This document shows, one piece after another, positions 10,195 through 21,585 of a stretch of 64,000 nt of DNA. The notes below the pieces were generated by a model. It saw only the letters and a program-made list of their open reading frames with translations, searched no databases and was not told the origin of the DNA. Position numbers and translations under genes: made by a program. The stretch's first letter is position 1. Each line of letters opens with the position of its first letter. Source of the stretch: Cylicocyclus nassatus (Eukaryota > Nematoda > Chromadorea > Rhabditida > Strongylidae); NCBI GenBank assembly GCA_958299035.1, contig CATQJL010000001.1:14317834-14381833 (forward strand), read 5' to 3'.

Positions 10195-12993
10195 ATGCCT
10201 TATCTCCAGCTTCTTCAGGAAGACTACAGTATGCCATCATTCCGCAAGAAGAGCAAAAAGAGCAGATCGTCGCATGGAAGTCGCAAATCGAAGAAGAGGT
10301 CCAAGAGGTCGAGGAGGTCGAAGAGATCGAAGAGATCTCAACGAAGGCGAAGCAGAAGCCGGAGCAACACAGGATCACGGCCAAAGTCTTCTCGTAGGGG
10401 AAGAAGCCGAAGTCGTGGTGGACGAAGCCAAAGAAGCCGAAGTCGTGGTGGACGAAGCCATTCCAGGGGAAAGAGCCCACACCCGAAATCGCACAAAAGT
10501 GGGAGAAGAAGCAAAAGATCCGCATCCATGAGTGGAGCTCATACTGGAACTGGGACTGGGACTGGGACTGGGACTGGAACTGGCACTGGCACTGGTATGG
10601 GCACTGGTCCTGGCCCAGAGCAGAATGAGAAACAAATGGTGAAAACGGCCAAGTCGGGACCACGAGAAAGAGGAGGGAAGTCTAATCCCGAGTCAAAACC
10701 AAGGTCGAGTCGAGGAGCTGCCGGTGGTAGTGGTCCCAGAGAGCGCAAGAGTCGCAGTAAATCGAAATCAAGCAAAAAAGGGAGCAAAAAAAGCGGCCGC
10801 GGTAGTTTTCTGAGCTGCAGCAATAAGAGGAAGAAAAAGAGTAAGAAAAGCAAGAGAAGTAAGAAAAGTAAGAGAAGCAAGTCGTCGAGCAAGAGTGACA
10901 AAAGCCGAACGAAGAGCGGGAAATCGAAGCGAAGCAGGAGGAGCAAGAAAAGCAAGAGAAGCAAGAAGAGCAAGAGTGATAAGAGTCATAAGAGCAGAAA
11001 GAAAAGAAGCCTCAGAGAATCTCTCAGATCTTTGGGATCGTTTGGAAGAAGGAGAAAGTCGAAGAGTAAAAAGAAGTCGAAGAAGGGCAAACGTGGCACG
11101 TCAAGTTCGGTTAGCTCAACTCTCACGCCTGATACCCAGTATGAGGTGGGTAAGGCGCTTGGTCTACCACGCTTACCATGATCATTTCAGCCTGGTGTGA
11201 TGACCTGCTCGTACTGGCCGAGAGTATCCGGAAAGAGACAAAGCGGTCGTCTGATCATCTTAATGCGCTCAGCCGAGCGTGTCGACCGCGTCTTTGGACC
11301 GGACTGGGCGGATACGGAAGCACCACATGGCTATGTACGCTTCTGGAACTTCCCTGGCTAATGTAAAGCTCATAAGCAAATGTTTCAGCTCACACCGACC
11401 GATCTCAACATCCCACACAACAATATGACCAAGAAGCTACTCTATGGAAAAGTATTCGTTGATAACCCACCGATAACCCCATTCGGTAGGTGTAGTTCAT
11501 TCGCTAGGGTTTCAGGATATGGACAGGTTGTGATGAATGGAGATCTTCACACAAAACAAAGCACCCTCTTGCCGCAGTACACCTGCAGTTGATCGATAAT
11601 CCGCGCGTCAAGCTGAGTCAGATGTTGACTGTGCCGCCCGGTGCAAGCGCCGTTCCAGCTCTGCTCCAGTCCCGTTCCAGCGCTGTTGCCGTGCTAGCGC
11701 CGCGACGAACTCATATGGGACGCACTACATGTTAATCAGTCAAACACACTCCATAAATGCGCTAACACGGCGCTGGAACGCCACTGGCACGCCACTGGCA
11801 CGGGCAACTTTGCACGCAATCTCACGTTGGCCCAGAGACCTCTCCACTCAGCAACCTTAAGGAACAGCTATGGGACTTCTTTCAGGAAAATACTCTGCCC
11901 AACTGACAGCACGTGGAATTTGCAATCGTGGAGTTTCACCGCAGTTCATAGTTTGTACGCCAACTCTTCGCTCCATTCAAACTGCAGACGCAATGGCACG
12001 TTTCCTGAAAGCAGGCTTAGTGGTGAGCATGATTTCATTGATTGATATGGTAATTGCAGCAAATTTTGGGTTTTTCAGATAGAACCAGGTCTGCTTGAAC
12101 CGCTTTCATGGTATCGTGCTGGAAGCGAGTCACTGCCTGATTTTAGTCTTGATCTTATCTGCAAGATGTATCCGATTGATACGAACTAGTGAGCTCGATC
12201 CTATCACATAAAGGCAATGGGGAAGGCACATCCCCTACCTTCAGACAGAAGCGATCCGAAGCCACGTCCCCTGACGCTACTTATCGTGTCGGGACGCGCA
12301 GCGGCCAATCCCGGCGCACTGCTACGGCGCGCGGTTATAGGCCACTGCTCTTCCCGACACGATGGGTACACACGGCGCGAAATTTGAATCTGTGCCTCCC
12401 GCAGTCAATGTCCTACAAAACTGTTGTCAACGCTAATCCAAACACATTTTAGCTCCCCTGTCATGACAATGGAAGCCATTCAAAAGCTTTACGACAGAGA
12501 AACTGAGCAAGAAGGACTAGCTCGCATCGATTTCGTGCTGCGCAGCCTATCTGGTGAACAACGGAAGCAACCACTGGTTGTGGTTGGACATGCCATCACA
12601 ATGGCTGTTGCCCTTGCGATAGGTATACGGTAGCTATGCTAGAAGCACAGTAATAAGACAAAGTTCCTGCATTTCAGCAAGTTCTCAAGGAGATCAGAAA
12701 GGAAGATCGACTACGAGCGATTCGGGCACTCCTATCACTTCGTTCGAGTATCAGATGAGCATCGATACCCTGGGTAATGAAGTCATTGATCAAACGACTT
12801 TGGGTGTTAGGTAAGGGGCTCAATGGGAAGGACATCCATTACCAACGAATATTTCAGATTCCCACCAGGAAGTGTTGTCACACTAATTCAGAAGAATAAA
12901 GGACCACCATTCCTCTACCAGCTAGCTCCTAACATCGTCCCACCGCTGTCCTATGGTGAACTCTTCACCAACAAAGCTGTTGTGGCAACATAA
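10195..12993 (+). CDS. Lys/Ser/Arg-rich protein fused to a histidine-phosphatase-like domain (left copy)
   Basis: Eight exons (10195-11145, 11191-11334, 11389-11485, 11886-12022, 12079-12188, 12453-12622, 12678-12810, 12858-12993) join in phase into 625 residues. Residues 1-317, one exon, are Lys/Ser/Arg-rich (SKKSKRSKKSKRS repeats, RSRSRGGRS) with a (Gly-Thr)n run, like nuclear SR-type tails. Residues about 335-625 match the histidine phosphatase fold of UBASH3/Sts-like proteins: VDRVFGPDW, DLNIPHNN, CTPTLRSIQTA (Arg 426), EPGL and VVVGHA (His 526). The first catalytic motif, normally RHGE or RHAE, reads RSAE (Ser 344), so the phospho-accepting histidine is missing and the protein is probably a pseudophosphatase. 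The second intron is taken as 11335-11388 because reading through meets a TAA at 11359. The right-arm copy has identical exon lengths. The substrate is unknown. Confidence 0.85.
10543..10611 (+). repeat. Hexanucleotide GGGACT-type repeat inside the coding exon
   Basis: About eleven near-identical 6-mers (GGGACT, GGAACT, GGCACT) encode alternating Gly-Thr, ending GMGTGPGPE. It is the same length in both arms, so it has stayed stable since they diverged. Such a repeat could vary in length between isolates. Confidence 0.85.
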
Positions 12994-13770
12994 AGACAAC
13001 TGATTGCGAACATTCGTTCATAGACTAATTGTCGATGTTCACGGTGATAAATGTTCGTGGCCGTTCGTTTGCTTTGAACTGACTACTAGTTTCGTATAAA
13101 TCGTGGTGATGTGATTTTTTGTTGACTGTGCTCTCAGAAACAAGGTTCTAACTGTGTAACAAGTATGTAACGTCATAAGTCTGCGCAAGTTCAACTTGCG
13201 CGGAAATTTCTCGAATGAAAGGGCATGGCTAGCCACATCTTTTGAAAATTTTTTGGTTTGTTTCCTAAACTTTTTGGGGGCTAATCGCCAAGATTCGAAG
13301 AAAAATTTTGTGCAGTTTTCTACAAAGCTAATTGCTTTCTGGAAAGTAAAAGAGAATTTTACACATTTTTCGCATATATCTGAAACTCATGTAGATCAAT
13401 TTCAAGAATCAACATATTTTCAGGGGCGGGGCCGTTTCTTTCGCTCTGACGGCCACAGAAATCCTCAGTAAGCGGGACATTAAGTCTCTTCTTTCTCAAA
13501 AAATTTATAGTATGCAAATTTTTAAAGTAGAAGTGGTGAGTGAGGAGGAAGTAGCCCGCGAAACTTTTTTTTACAGGTCAATATACCATTTGAAAACTCA
13601 TTTGAATGAAACAAAATGAAAAAAATGCTCAGAAAAAGACTTCTTCTATGAACTTGGTTTATTATTTGAAAACTTCAGAGCTTTCCCAAATCATCCATGA
13701 AAAAGAAGACTTGCCTGATTTTACAACTAAAATAGGCTACTTTCACAGCTGCCCATATTGGAATTCCTAA
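12994..13770. other. Intergenic; one indel between arms
   Basis: No gene is seen. Around 13190 the left arm lacks roughly 200 bases present in the right arm (about 31778-31990), which there contain GGCAGGACCACGCCCGC and a GTCTAGTTGTTTGTC stretch. Either a left deletion or a right insertion would explain it; no terminal repeats were identified. Confidence 0.45.
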
Positions 13771-14219
13771 CAAAGGAATGATACCAACATTAGTTGGCAA
13801 TTGGGGATGAGATGTATACCATTAGATGCGCCTTTGAACGCTGATTTCAAATCTGTTTTTTTTTGCAGAATAAGTTTCCGAAAGAAGTTATGAGCGCTTG
13901 AATGTCCAGATTTGCCAAGCACTGAGTGGCTTAGAATCAGCGAAAAGCTCTAAAACAACACCCATGCCATTTCTACTGACTTTGTTCCTTCTAGACTCGA
14001 TACAAAAAAGATTTCCCACTTTTTGGTGTTTTTGTATAGCTTTTCGCCAATTTTAGGACACCTAAATTTTAACAAATTTGGGCATTTGAACGCCCACAAC
14101 TTCTTTCGGAAACTTATTCCGCAAAAAAGGAAAGCAGATTCGGAATCAGCGTTCAAAGGCGCGTCTACTGATATACATCTCATCTTTAATCGCCAACTAA
14201 TGTTGGTATCCTTTCCTTG
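13771..14219. mobile_element. TAA-flanked palindromic MITE (left copy)
   Basis: The ends CAAAGGAATGATACCAACAT and ATGTTGGTATCCTTTCCTTG are flanked by TAA on both sides. Inverted homology runs over 100 bases inward, including AACGCTGATTTC near each inner edge. A 3-bp TAA duplication fits PIF/Harbinger-type (TWA) insertion. The element is in both arms (right copy 30741-31207). It shares the inner word TTTGAACGCTKATTTC with the element starting near 62349. Confidence 0.78.
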
Positions 14220-15759
14220 TAAGTAGAGATTCAGATCCTTCTCAAAATTTGCTCAGTGAGGACTGCATGTACTTTCAATTTCTTACTTCAAACTGAATTA
14301 GTGTAGCTACAAGCTTTGAAATAAGTTTATTTTCCGAAGTGTGAGCTTCGAACCTTCAGCAGCTAGGCTCTTGCATAGCGATGGAATTGATGCGTGAAAA
14401 TTGTTGATAATTCTACATATAGGAGCGGAAGAGCATGTGCGCTTATCGCTTGAATCAGAAGCTTATTAAGGATGAAGTCTTCAAAGTATTATGCAGATCA
14501 GCTAAAGTTTTTGTACCGCATATTGACAACGACTAGCGGCCCTAAGGGCCGCTTGCAAGTATGCTAGGGTACATATAGTCATCACCACAATAACCTCTAC
14601 GTTTTATACCTTTTTAGGGTTCTGGGCAACTGAAACCGAGTAATAAATGACTTTTGACTCTTCTGATTGTGAGAATCCTCTTTGCTGATTATTCGATACC
14701 TTTTGACTCTCTTCTAAAAATTTTCTTTGGGTCAAATGTTTGCACCAATCTCAACAGAGTCACCAAGCAGTCGACTCTCAAAGCGACAATGTAGTCTACA
14801 CTCAGCTAAACACTCAGAAAGTACCTCAGTTCCCGAAAAATTCCGGCAGCGAAAACAAGCATTGTATTCTCATGCCTTATGCGTCGCCTATAAACCACTT
14901 TTTGCAAATACGTACTGCTCCGCGCCTTCAGAGCGGTATATGTGAGAGCTGCCCCACGATCCTGGAGAAGAATACTTCAAGAAAAACTTTCCTACAGGCC
15001 TCCTACAGAGCGGTAATCTGAAAAAATAGTGCCCTTCATACCCCTACAAATGATATCGTATTCTGGGATAAGTCTGCCATACAATCCCCCCCCCCCTACA
15101 AATCGAATATTGCGGGGAAGCCTTTAAGCTGCTTACAGACGGAAAAATTGCCCTATGGTCCGCCCGCGGACGGTAATTAGTCATTAGAAGGAAATGCCCT
15201 ATGGGCCGCTTACAGACCCTCATTTTGACAAGACTACACTGTGGGCTGCTTACAGACTGGTATTTTTCAAAAAAGATATTTTCAAAAAAGAACTGCTTAG
15301 AATGATCCTACGAGCCGCTTACGGACCTTTTCCAGAAAAGGTTGCCCTTTGGACGCACACAGACCGATATCAAGAAGAAATTGTCCTTCAAATCTTCAAA
15401 CCAACTTTCAAAAATTGTCCTAAGAGCCGCTCAAAGTCTATTATCGCAAGAAGCAGTCGCTCGCCCTATGTGTAGCACAAGCTGGTATTTTGAAACAACA
15501 GAAGCTATGAGCTGCTTGAGACATATCTTTACGTAACTACCATCGATATATTAGAGAATATAAATGCCCTATGCGCCGCTGCAGAGTGGTAGTTATAGAA
15601 AGAAAATGCCCTATAGGCCACTAACAGACCGATGTTTTGAGAAGTTACTCACAGTCCCCTACAGACCGAGGTTTACAAGAACCCCCTTCCCCTTCCTCCG
15701 TCGTTCCTTTCCCAACAACAAACCCTACTGGAGAAAGAACCGTGCTGAGACTGCTCTAA

Positions 15760-16600
15760 CAAGGGAAGTGTCAGAAGTCGCAGTGGCCTTTTGACATGGG
15801 ATGGGTACCAGTGGCGTACCCAGGATTTCGGCTCGGGGGGGGGGGCGCGACAAAATTTTTTTTCTAAAGATGGTGCGTGGCGTTAGCCACGCACTCCGAA
15901 AAATTTTTTGGGGTGCTTTTCAAAATTTTTCCGGGTCCCCGACTCCTAAAATCTGGAAAAAGGGGGCGTGGCGTCAGCCACGCCCCCGAAAAAAATTTTT
16001 TTATAAGGCTAAAATGAATTTTTAAAAAATTTCAAAAATTATTTTAATTATTTACAAGTAAAAACAAGTCACTTGCACATTTTTATGACCCATGTAAGTA
16101 ACTTTCAAAAATTTCGCGACCCGTTCTCGGGGGGGCGCGCGCCCCCCCCCCCGCCCCCCCCCCTCGGTACGCCACTGATGGGTACCATCTTAAGCAGCTT
16201 TAAATGCTGATTCCAAAACAAACTTTCTTAGCTGCAGAACTGATCTGGGTCGCGAGTTATGGGCATTTTAAACATTAAATTTTACACTGTTTGAAGTACT
16301 CTGTGATCACGGGAACCTTTCAATTGCTTGTTTAAGCACCACAGCATGACTTTGATGAAGGCGTAGGATTACGTTAAACATTGTTGGACTGTTTCATCTA
16401 TGTTTGAGCCCGAAAAAATGTTCGCTTTAATTTTTGGCTATTCTCAGCGTTGTAAATTTCCCGCAAATTAAATTCAATAACTCTCGTCCTAGATTAGTTC
16501 TGCAGCTAAGAAAGGCTGCTTTGGAATCAGCATTTCAAGCTGCTTCAGATGATACTTATTTCATGTCAAAAGGCCACTGCGAGTTCTGACACTTCCCTTG
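15760..16600. mobile_element. TAA-flanked TIR element nested in the Helitron
   Basis: The ends CAAGGGAAGTGTCAGAA and TTCTGACACTTCCCTTG, each next to TAA (15757-15759, 16601-16603), are arms of an inverted repeat of about 110 bp that also mirrors GCAGTGGCCTTTTGACATG and CTTAGCTGCAGAACT. Its left repeat is interrupted by the hAT-type MITE at 15809-16177. Without that insert and its target duplication the element is about 464 bp. A PIF/Harbinger-type TWA target is inferred. It interrupts the minisatellite, so it is younger than the array. Confidence 0.8.
15809..16177. mobile_element. hAT-type MITE nested in the TIR element
   Basis: The terminal repeats CAGTGGCGTACC and GGTACGCCACTG are flanked by the perfect 8-bp duplication ATGGGTAC (15801-15808, 16178-16185). 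CAGTGGCGTA ends with 8-bp duplications are characteristic of hAT superfamily nonautonomous elements. G- and C-runs sit just inside each end. This is the innermost of three nested insertions (hAT in TAA-flanked element in Helitron). Confidence 0.92.
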
Positions 16601-18272
16601 TAAGACCGATATTCGGAGAAAAGGCTATCTTACCCTCCCCCCTCTTCCTTCCCCCACAGACCGATAATTACAGGAAGCCCTGCCCTATGGGGGATCAGCA
16701 GATATTCCAGATTACAGATCTACAGCCCCTACAAACTGTATTGCCCTACGAGGCACTCACGTATAATCTGCTCTATGGACAGCCAAAGACCGAAGTCTTG
16801 AGAAAGAAGCTGCCAGCTACTTATTGTTAGAGGCCTACACAATGGTATTTTGAGGAGGAACCGCCCTTGGAACCTATATACAACCAATATTTTGTGATAA
16901 AACTGCTCTATGGGCCACCTACAAACCATAATTTGAGAAAGGACTGCCTTATGGGATTTTACAGACCAATATTTCAAGAAAAATTGCTCTATGTGCCGCT
17001 GCAAATCGATAATTTCTAAAAGGAGCGGCCGAGCGGGGAGGGGGGGGGGGCTTGCCAACGATAATTTGTAAAGAATCGCTCCATGGGCCTCTTGCAGCAT
17101 TTTGGGAAATAACCGCTCTATGGGCGCTCACAGACCAATATATCAAGAATTGAGCTGGAAACCCTCAAACCAATATCTCGAAAAAAATTGCAGCCGTTCA
17201 AAGACCGATATTTGAGAAAGAGCGCTTTCCGAGTCCCTTATGAATTAGTCTTCTGAGAGAGAAAAAATAATTAGAACAGGTTACAGTATATCTACGCCTC
17301 ATACAAACCAACTTTCACAAGTAACTCCTCTACGCGCCGCACACAGACCGACAATTTTAGGAGGTGCCCTAGTCGCTTATACATCAGCATTTTGAGAAAC
17401 AAGTACGAGCCTAAAAAGTGCCTGATGAGAAGCTTATGGAACGATAATTGTATGACGATTCTACGAGCCCTTCCGCTCCTCTTCAAATTCATATCTGAAA
17501 AAAAGCGCATTATGGTCCACCTTTAGAACTATAAATATGGAAATGAAATGTTCCCCTTGCGGACCGATACTTTGAGAAGGAACCAACCTACAAATAACCG
17601 CTAACTAAATAATTGTCGAAAAAACTCCTCAGGGGAGCTTACAGATCAATATTTTTAGTAGAACTGCCTTACTGGCACCTACAAATCAAGAAAGAGCCCT
17701 ATGAACAGATTAAGCATTGAAAGATATGCCCAATGAACAGCGAACAGACTGGAGTTGTGAGAAATGATTGCAGAGATTTATAAGAATAGCCTTACGACTT
17801 ACCCACTTATTTCAAGAACAGAGAACTGTCCTCATCAATTCTCACCAACTATGCCAGCTATGAACTTTAACTAATTATGGGCAGCCAAGAACTTAAGCAG
17901 GAAAATGAAAATGTGAGCAGTCGAAGGGTAAACGTTGAGGAACTATTAAAGCATGTCTACGCTAGACAGCGAGTTCCGAATCATTCATACCGGCAGAGTT
18001 CAAACTTGCGAAAGAAGGGGGGGGGGTACTGTTAGCAACCTTACGAGAGTGTCGGCCCCTTCCCAACTATAGCCTTTTTGCACTTAAGAACCGCACCCCT
18101 TTTGGACGCCTTCCTCGAGGAGACACGATATTTACCACCCCCTGTACCCCTACGAAAACACGCTAGCCTTGTAGACAATCTGCACCCTCCGCACCCTCGG
18201 CAATCACTCGCCTCAGTCCGCAACTTGTCAACATGTAAGTGCAAAACCTTGCCATTCTTTATTATAGAATGA

Positions 18273-20594
18273 TCTAATTGGGAGCCTGATGCAGTTGATA
18301 GTTCCCTCGAATTGGAAATTGAAAAAAACTGAAAACTTTTATCATAAAATTTTTCAAAAATATTGTATCGAATGTTAAGATGTAAAGTAAGGATTCTCGC
18401 CCCTCTTTTCGTCGCGGACCACGAAAATCTATGGGCTTTTTTTAGGGTGCGAGCAAGAGGAACGATAGCTGGTCGGTGTCAATAACTCGCGCATACTTCA
18501 CCGTCATTTTTGTCGATCTGCACACAGAAATTCAGAACATTTCTTTCTTTTATGCTTTCATCCAGACAGGAGAATCGTATAGATTGTGTTTGCTTGAAAA
18601 TGGGATGTGAAAATCAGCTGAAAATGTCATGAAAACGTCTCAAAGGTAAAACTTTAAGTATTTTAAGCTTCTTCCTGCAAAAACATCACCAGATTGTACA
18701 TACCACCGGGATTTGAGCAAGACTTATTAAGTAAGTTGAGTGGAGCATTAATTTTATATCTGCTATTTTTTTAAGTTCGCAATTTGCGAACTGTGAAGGC
18801 AGATAGTGCATTGGCACCAGCGGCTGGCAATTGCTATCGTTCCTCTTGCACCACACCCCTTTTTGTACCTTGTGCTTCTCCCTCAATTTTCATCTACATA
18901 TTCATGTGTGTTGATGTTATGGTATGGTGCAATTAGTAGTCACTATTAGTCGCTCGAGTTGTAATGCATTCAAATTACTTCAAACTACTTCAAAACATGT
19001 TTAACTGTTTCTTTTATGCATTTAGGACTATTCGGTTAGTAGTTTGATTCATACTTTTATTTTTTTTTATCTTTCTCGAGTCTCTTTAGGCGAGGAAATT
19101 GTTTGGTCATTCGTATTTTTTTCACTAATTTGATAACAAAAAACGAAATGGTTTCAAATCGGATAAAGCTCCCTTTGCTCCATTCTCCTCTCAAAGAAAT
19201 TTCTCAAACAAAATTTGCTGCGGCTGAGTGCTTCTTATTACAGTTCGGTCACCTAATCAGACAAAATAAAAATCCATATTTTACCATTTTTTATATCAAA
19301 TCATGATCTTTCGAATTAATAAATGTAAGTCCAACTTTACCTTTTCTTTCTTTATTAACAACGTCGTAATAAATGCAAGCTGATATTTTTCGGCTCTAAC
19401 TTATTCTGTTTCATTTTCGAGCTTCCCTTTTCCGTCTCCTGTTCAAGCTGGCACTATGTTCCGATTCGGTGCCCAATTGAATTCAGTGACTTTGAAGTGT
19501 GAAAATAAATAATTAGGTGAAAAGCTGAAGCTCACTGAAGTGAAGTTCCACAATAGACTCGCGTGCCAAACAAATTTCGATGCTGCAAGGGTTTCCTAGT
19601 ACGAAGTTTTAATAATGCATTTTTTATGTATCACATAATAAATGAGCCCTGTCTGTTTGGTCACACACAATACCCCATTTTCATATGAAATTCTGCTTGA
19701 ACAAGTAACTGGTGATAAACAGTCGACATCGCAGATGACTAAACATGCTCTTGTTCTCATCTTTCAAACCACTAATACGCTAATTTGGAGTAATTTAGCT
19801 CTAAGCCAATTTGGGATTTCCTTAATCAGTAACTAGTATAACTGTAGCTTTACACCCGCATAAGATCAAATTGCTGAAGAGCAAAGAATTCTGAGTATAT
19901 TGGGAGGAGCCGGTGATCATAGGCTAAATGGTTTAATTGCGAGTATTCACTAGCGAATGTAGCCTAGACCTTCTTCTGCTTCCGAGAACCTTCGCAAAAT
20001 TTCGTATTAGAATGTTTTAAAAGTTTTTACAGTTTTGAATTACACAACAAGTTCGCTTTAGTGAAATACTCTTTAGTTTTTGAAAAATCACTGATTACAC
20101 CTGTCTACCGACTCTCTTGAGGGAGCACTGTTAAGTCAGGGAAACGGTTCCAAATGTTCAGTTCTTTTGAATCCTCTTTTCTCCATCATATGTCTCCTTT
20201 GTAAGGCTAAGTATGTGATGTTAGGTTGTAACATAAGTTTTACACAAAAAATTCCAAAAATATATATTCAAAAACGCTTAGGCAACTATTTCAATCAGCA
20301 AAGGTCATAATTGCTCTTCAATTCTCTCAACAGTTTGTATTCCTCTAAGGTAGGTGCGTATATTATTGGATTGGCTTTTGTAAACAATATATGTAGTTTT
20401 TTATCATGCATGTAAGAAAGCCTGACCTGAACAAAATCGAAATCGAAAAAGCAAGTTGAAAATCGGATTTCTTCGTGAAGAAATCCAAAGAGTTCAATCC
20501 AATCCACAAATTCACATAGGTAAAAAAGCATGCAAGGTCATAACTTTGAATTAGAAGTGAAATTAGAGGTTGTAAGACCTTCTAGCATTCCTAA
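18273..20594. other. Noncoding stretch of the left arm
   Basis: No gene is supported. An imperfect inverted pair carrying AAGAGGAACGATAGC lies at about 18452-18470 and 18832-18848 and may bound an old MITE of roughly 0.4 kb, also present in the right arm (29850-30245). The remainder is AT-rich and aligns with 28040-30415. Confidence 0.5.
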
Positions 20595-20949
20595 AGGTAG
20601 CGTCCAGGCAGATCTGGACCTGTGGGAATTTTACATGGAAAGTACTTTTTGGGGCCCTAACTAAGGCTCTGCCCAAGCGGCAGCGCAGGTAGTGCTTAAT
20701 GGCTGAGATATCCCCCTCGAAACAAGACCCCGCGATCGTATTCGCATGGATTCATGGCAGTTTCGCGCCAAGACCCACGTTTTGCGCCATGAATCCATGC
20801 GAATACGATCGCGGGGTCCAGTTTCGAGGGGAATATCTCAGCCGTTAGAGCACTACCTAAGCTGCCGGTTGGGCAGCGGCTTAGTTAGAGCCCCAAAATT
20901 ACTATCCACGTGAGATCGCCATATGTCCAAACTTGCCTGGACGCTGCCT
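20595..20949. mobile_element. Palindromic MITE with AGGTAGCGTCC ends, left arm only
   Basis: The ends AGGTAGCGTCCAGGCA and TGCCTGGACGCTGCCT are inverted repeats. The interior is strongly palindromic, with a long exact match through CCGCGATCGTATTCGCATGG around a centre near 20768. The right arm (about 28013-28030) lacks it and shows the site as TATGCTAGAAGG next to TTAATGATT (reverse-complement sense). The ends resemble those of the 9361-9804 element, so both likely belong to one superfamily. No coding. Confidence 0.78.
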
Positions 20950-21585
20950 TCAATGATCAGAAATCCAAAAGTAATTTTGAGAGTTCGGATTTATCAGCTT
21001 TTATCGCCGCTAGAAGATAATAAAATTTTTCTTCTGAGTACTAGCAGAAACCGGATGATTTTCCCTCTTTGATAATACGGAACAGATTCATTTAATTCGG
21101 ACGAACATTCAAATTTTTTGAAAGTTTTAGTGCGAAACTAATCCTCCAAAAATTCTGGTGCAAGACTTTTTAACCAAATTTGAAAATTTACAAATTTCTG
21201 CAGATTTGAGATCGTTAAAAAACCTTGATAAAAAAATTGAAACCAAAAAGGGTGCAGTACCAATGAAGCAACTAATAGAATAATGCCCCATTGTACATCA
21301 AGATTGCTGATTGATGAAAAAATTTAGAGATTGACATAACATCACTGCGTCTTATTTACCGAGTCATAGCCAACACAGTAGTAGTAAAATGCCATCTAAT
21401 CTCTTCCTTATCTTACAGACAGACTTTCTAACGTCACGACATTTTTTCTATAGACGCTGAGCAGCTACATTAATGAGATTTTGTTTGATTCACTTAGTAG
21501 ATACTGGAGGTATTTTTCCAGAGAGAGATTTTTGTTTTGATGAATAATAGCGTTGTGATATTATTTTCTATATCTACAGCAGAAC
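20950..21585. other. Upstream region of the srx-like receptor gene
   Basis: AT-rich noncoding sequence, conserved with 27386-28012. No promoter motif stands out. Confidence 0.4.

Larger units (their letters stand above)
14533..18272 (-). mobile_element. Nonautonomous Helitron with internal minisatellite, left arm only
   Basis: The right arm carries the uninterrupted target (AATTAGATCGTTGTC near 30421-30435). Against it the left arm has a 3,740-bp insert placed exactly between A and T. Read on the minus strand the insert begins TCATTCTATAATAAAG and ends with a perfect GCGGCCC-TTA-GGGCCGC hairpin running into CTAG. TC start, 3' hairpin, CTRR end and A|T insertion without target duplication are the Helitron hallmarks. 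There is no Rep/helicase frame. From about 14880 to 17820 the interior is a degenerate minisatellite of 50-65 bp units, around the theme GCCCTATGGGCCGCTTACAG, then ACCGATATTTTGAGAAAGAA. Two MITEs are nested within it. Confidence 0.85.

Noticed and set aside
10187..10973. Long antisense and alternative-frame ORFs over the Lys/Ser/Arg-rich exon (also 34203-34989)
   Set aside because: They are shadows of a low-complexity AGN-rich coding exon, giving Leu/Phe-rich or Ser-rich translations. Only the frame starting at 10195 connects in phase to the phosphatase domain.
11335..11388. In-frame TAA (11359-11361) suggesting the phosphatase-like gene is a pseudogene
   Set aside because: A 54-bp GT-AG intron at 11335-11388 removes the stop, keeps phase 0 and joins the domain motifs smoothly. 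The same arrangement is in both arms.
14341..14380. Possible tRNA-like TTCGAA loop (also 30600-30620)
   Set aside because: No acceptor stem, anticodon arm or other tRNA landmarks could be paired around it.
15760..17820. Repeated units in the Helitron as a CRISPR-like array
   Set aside because: The units are degenerate, of variable length, have no constant repeat/unique spacer pattern, and the genome is eukaryotic.
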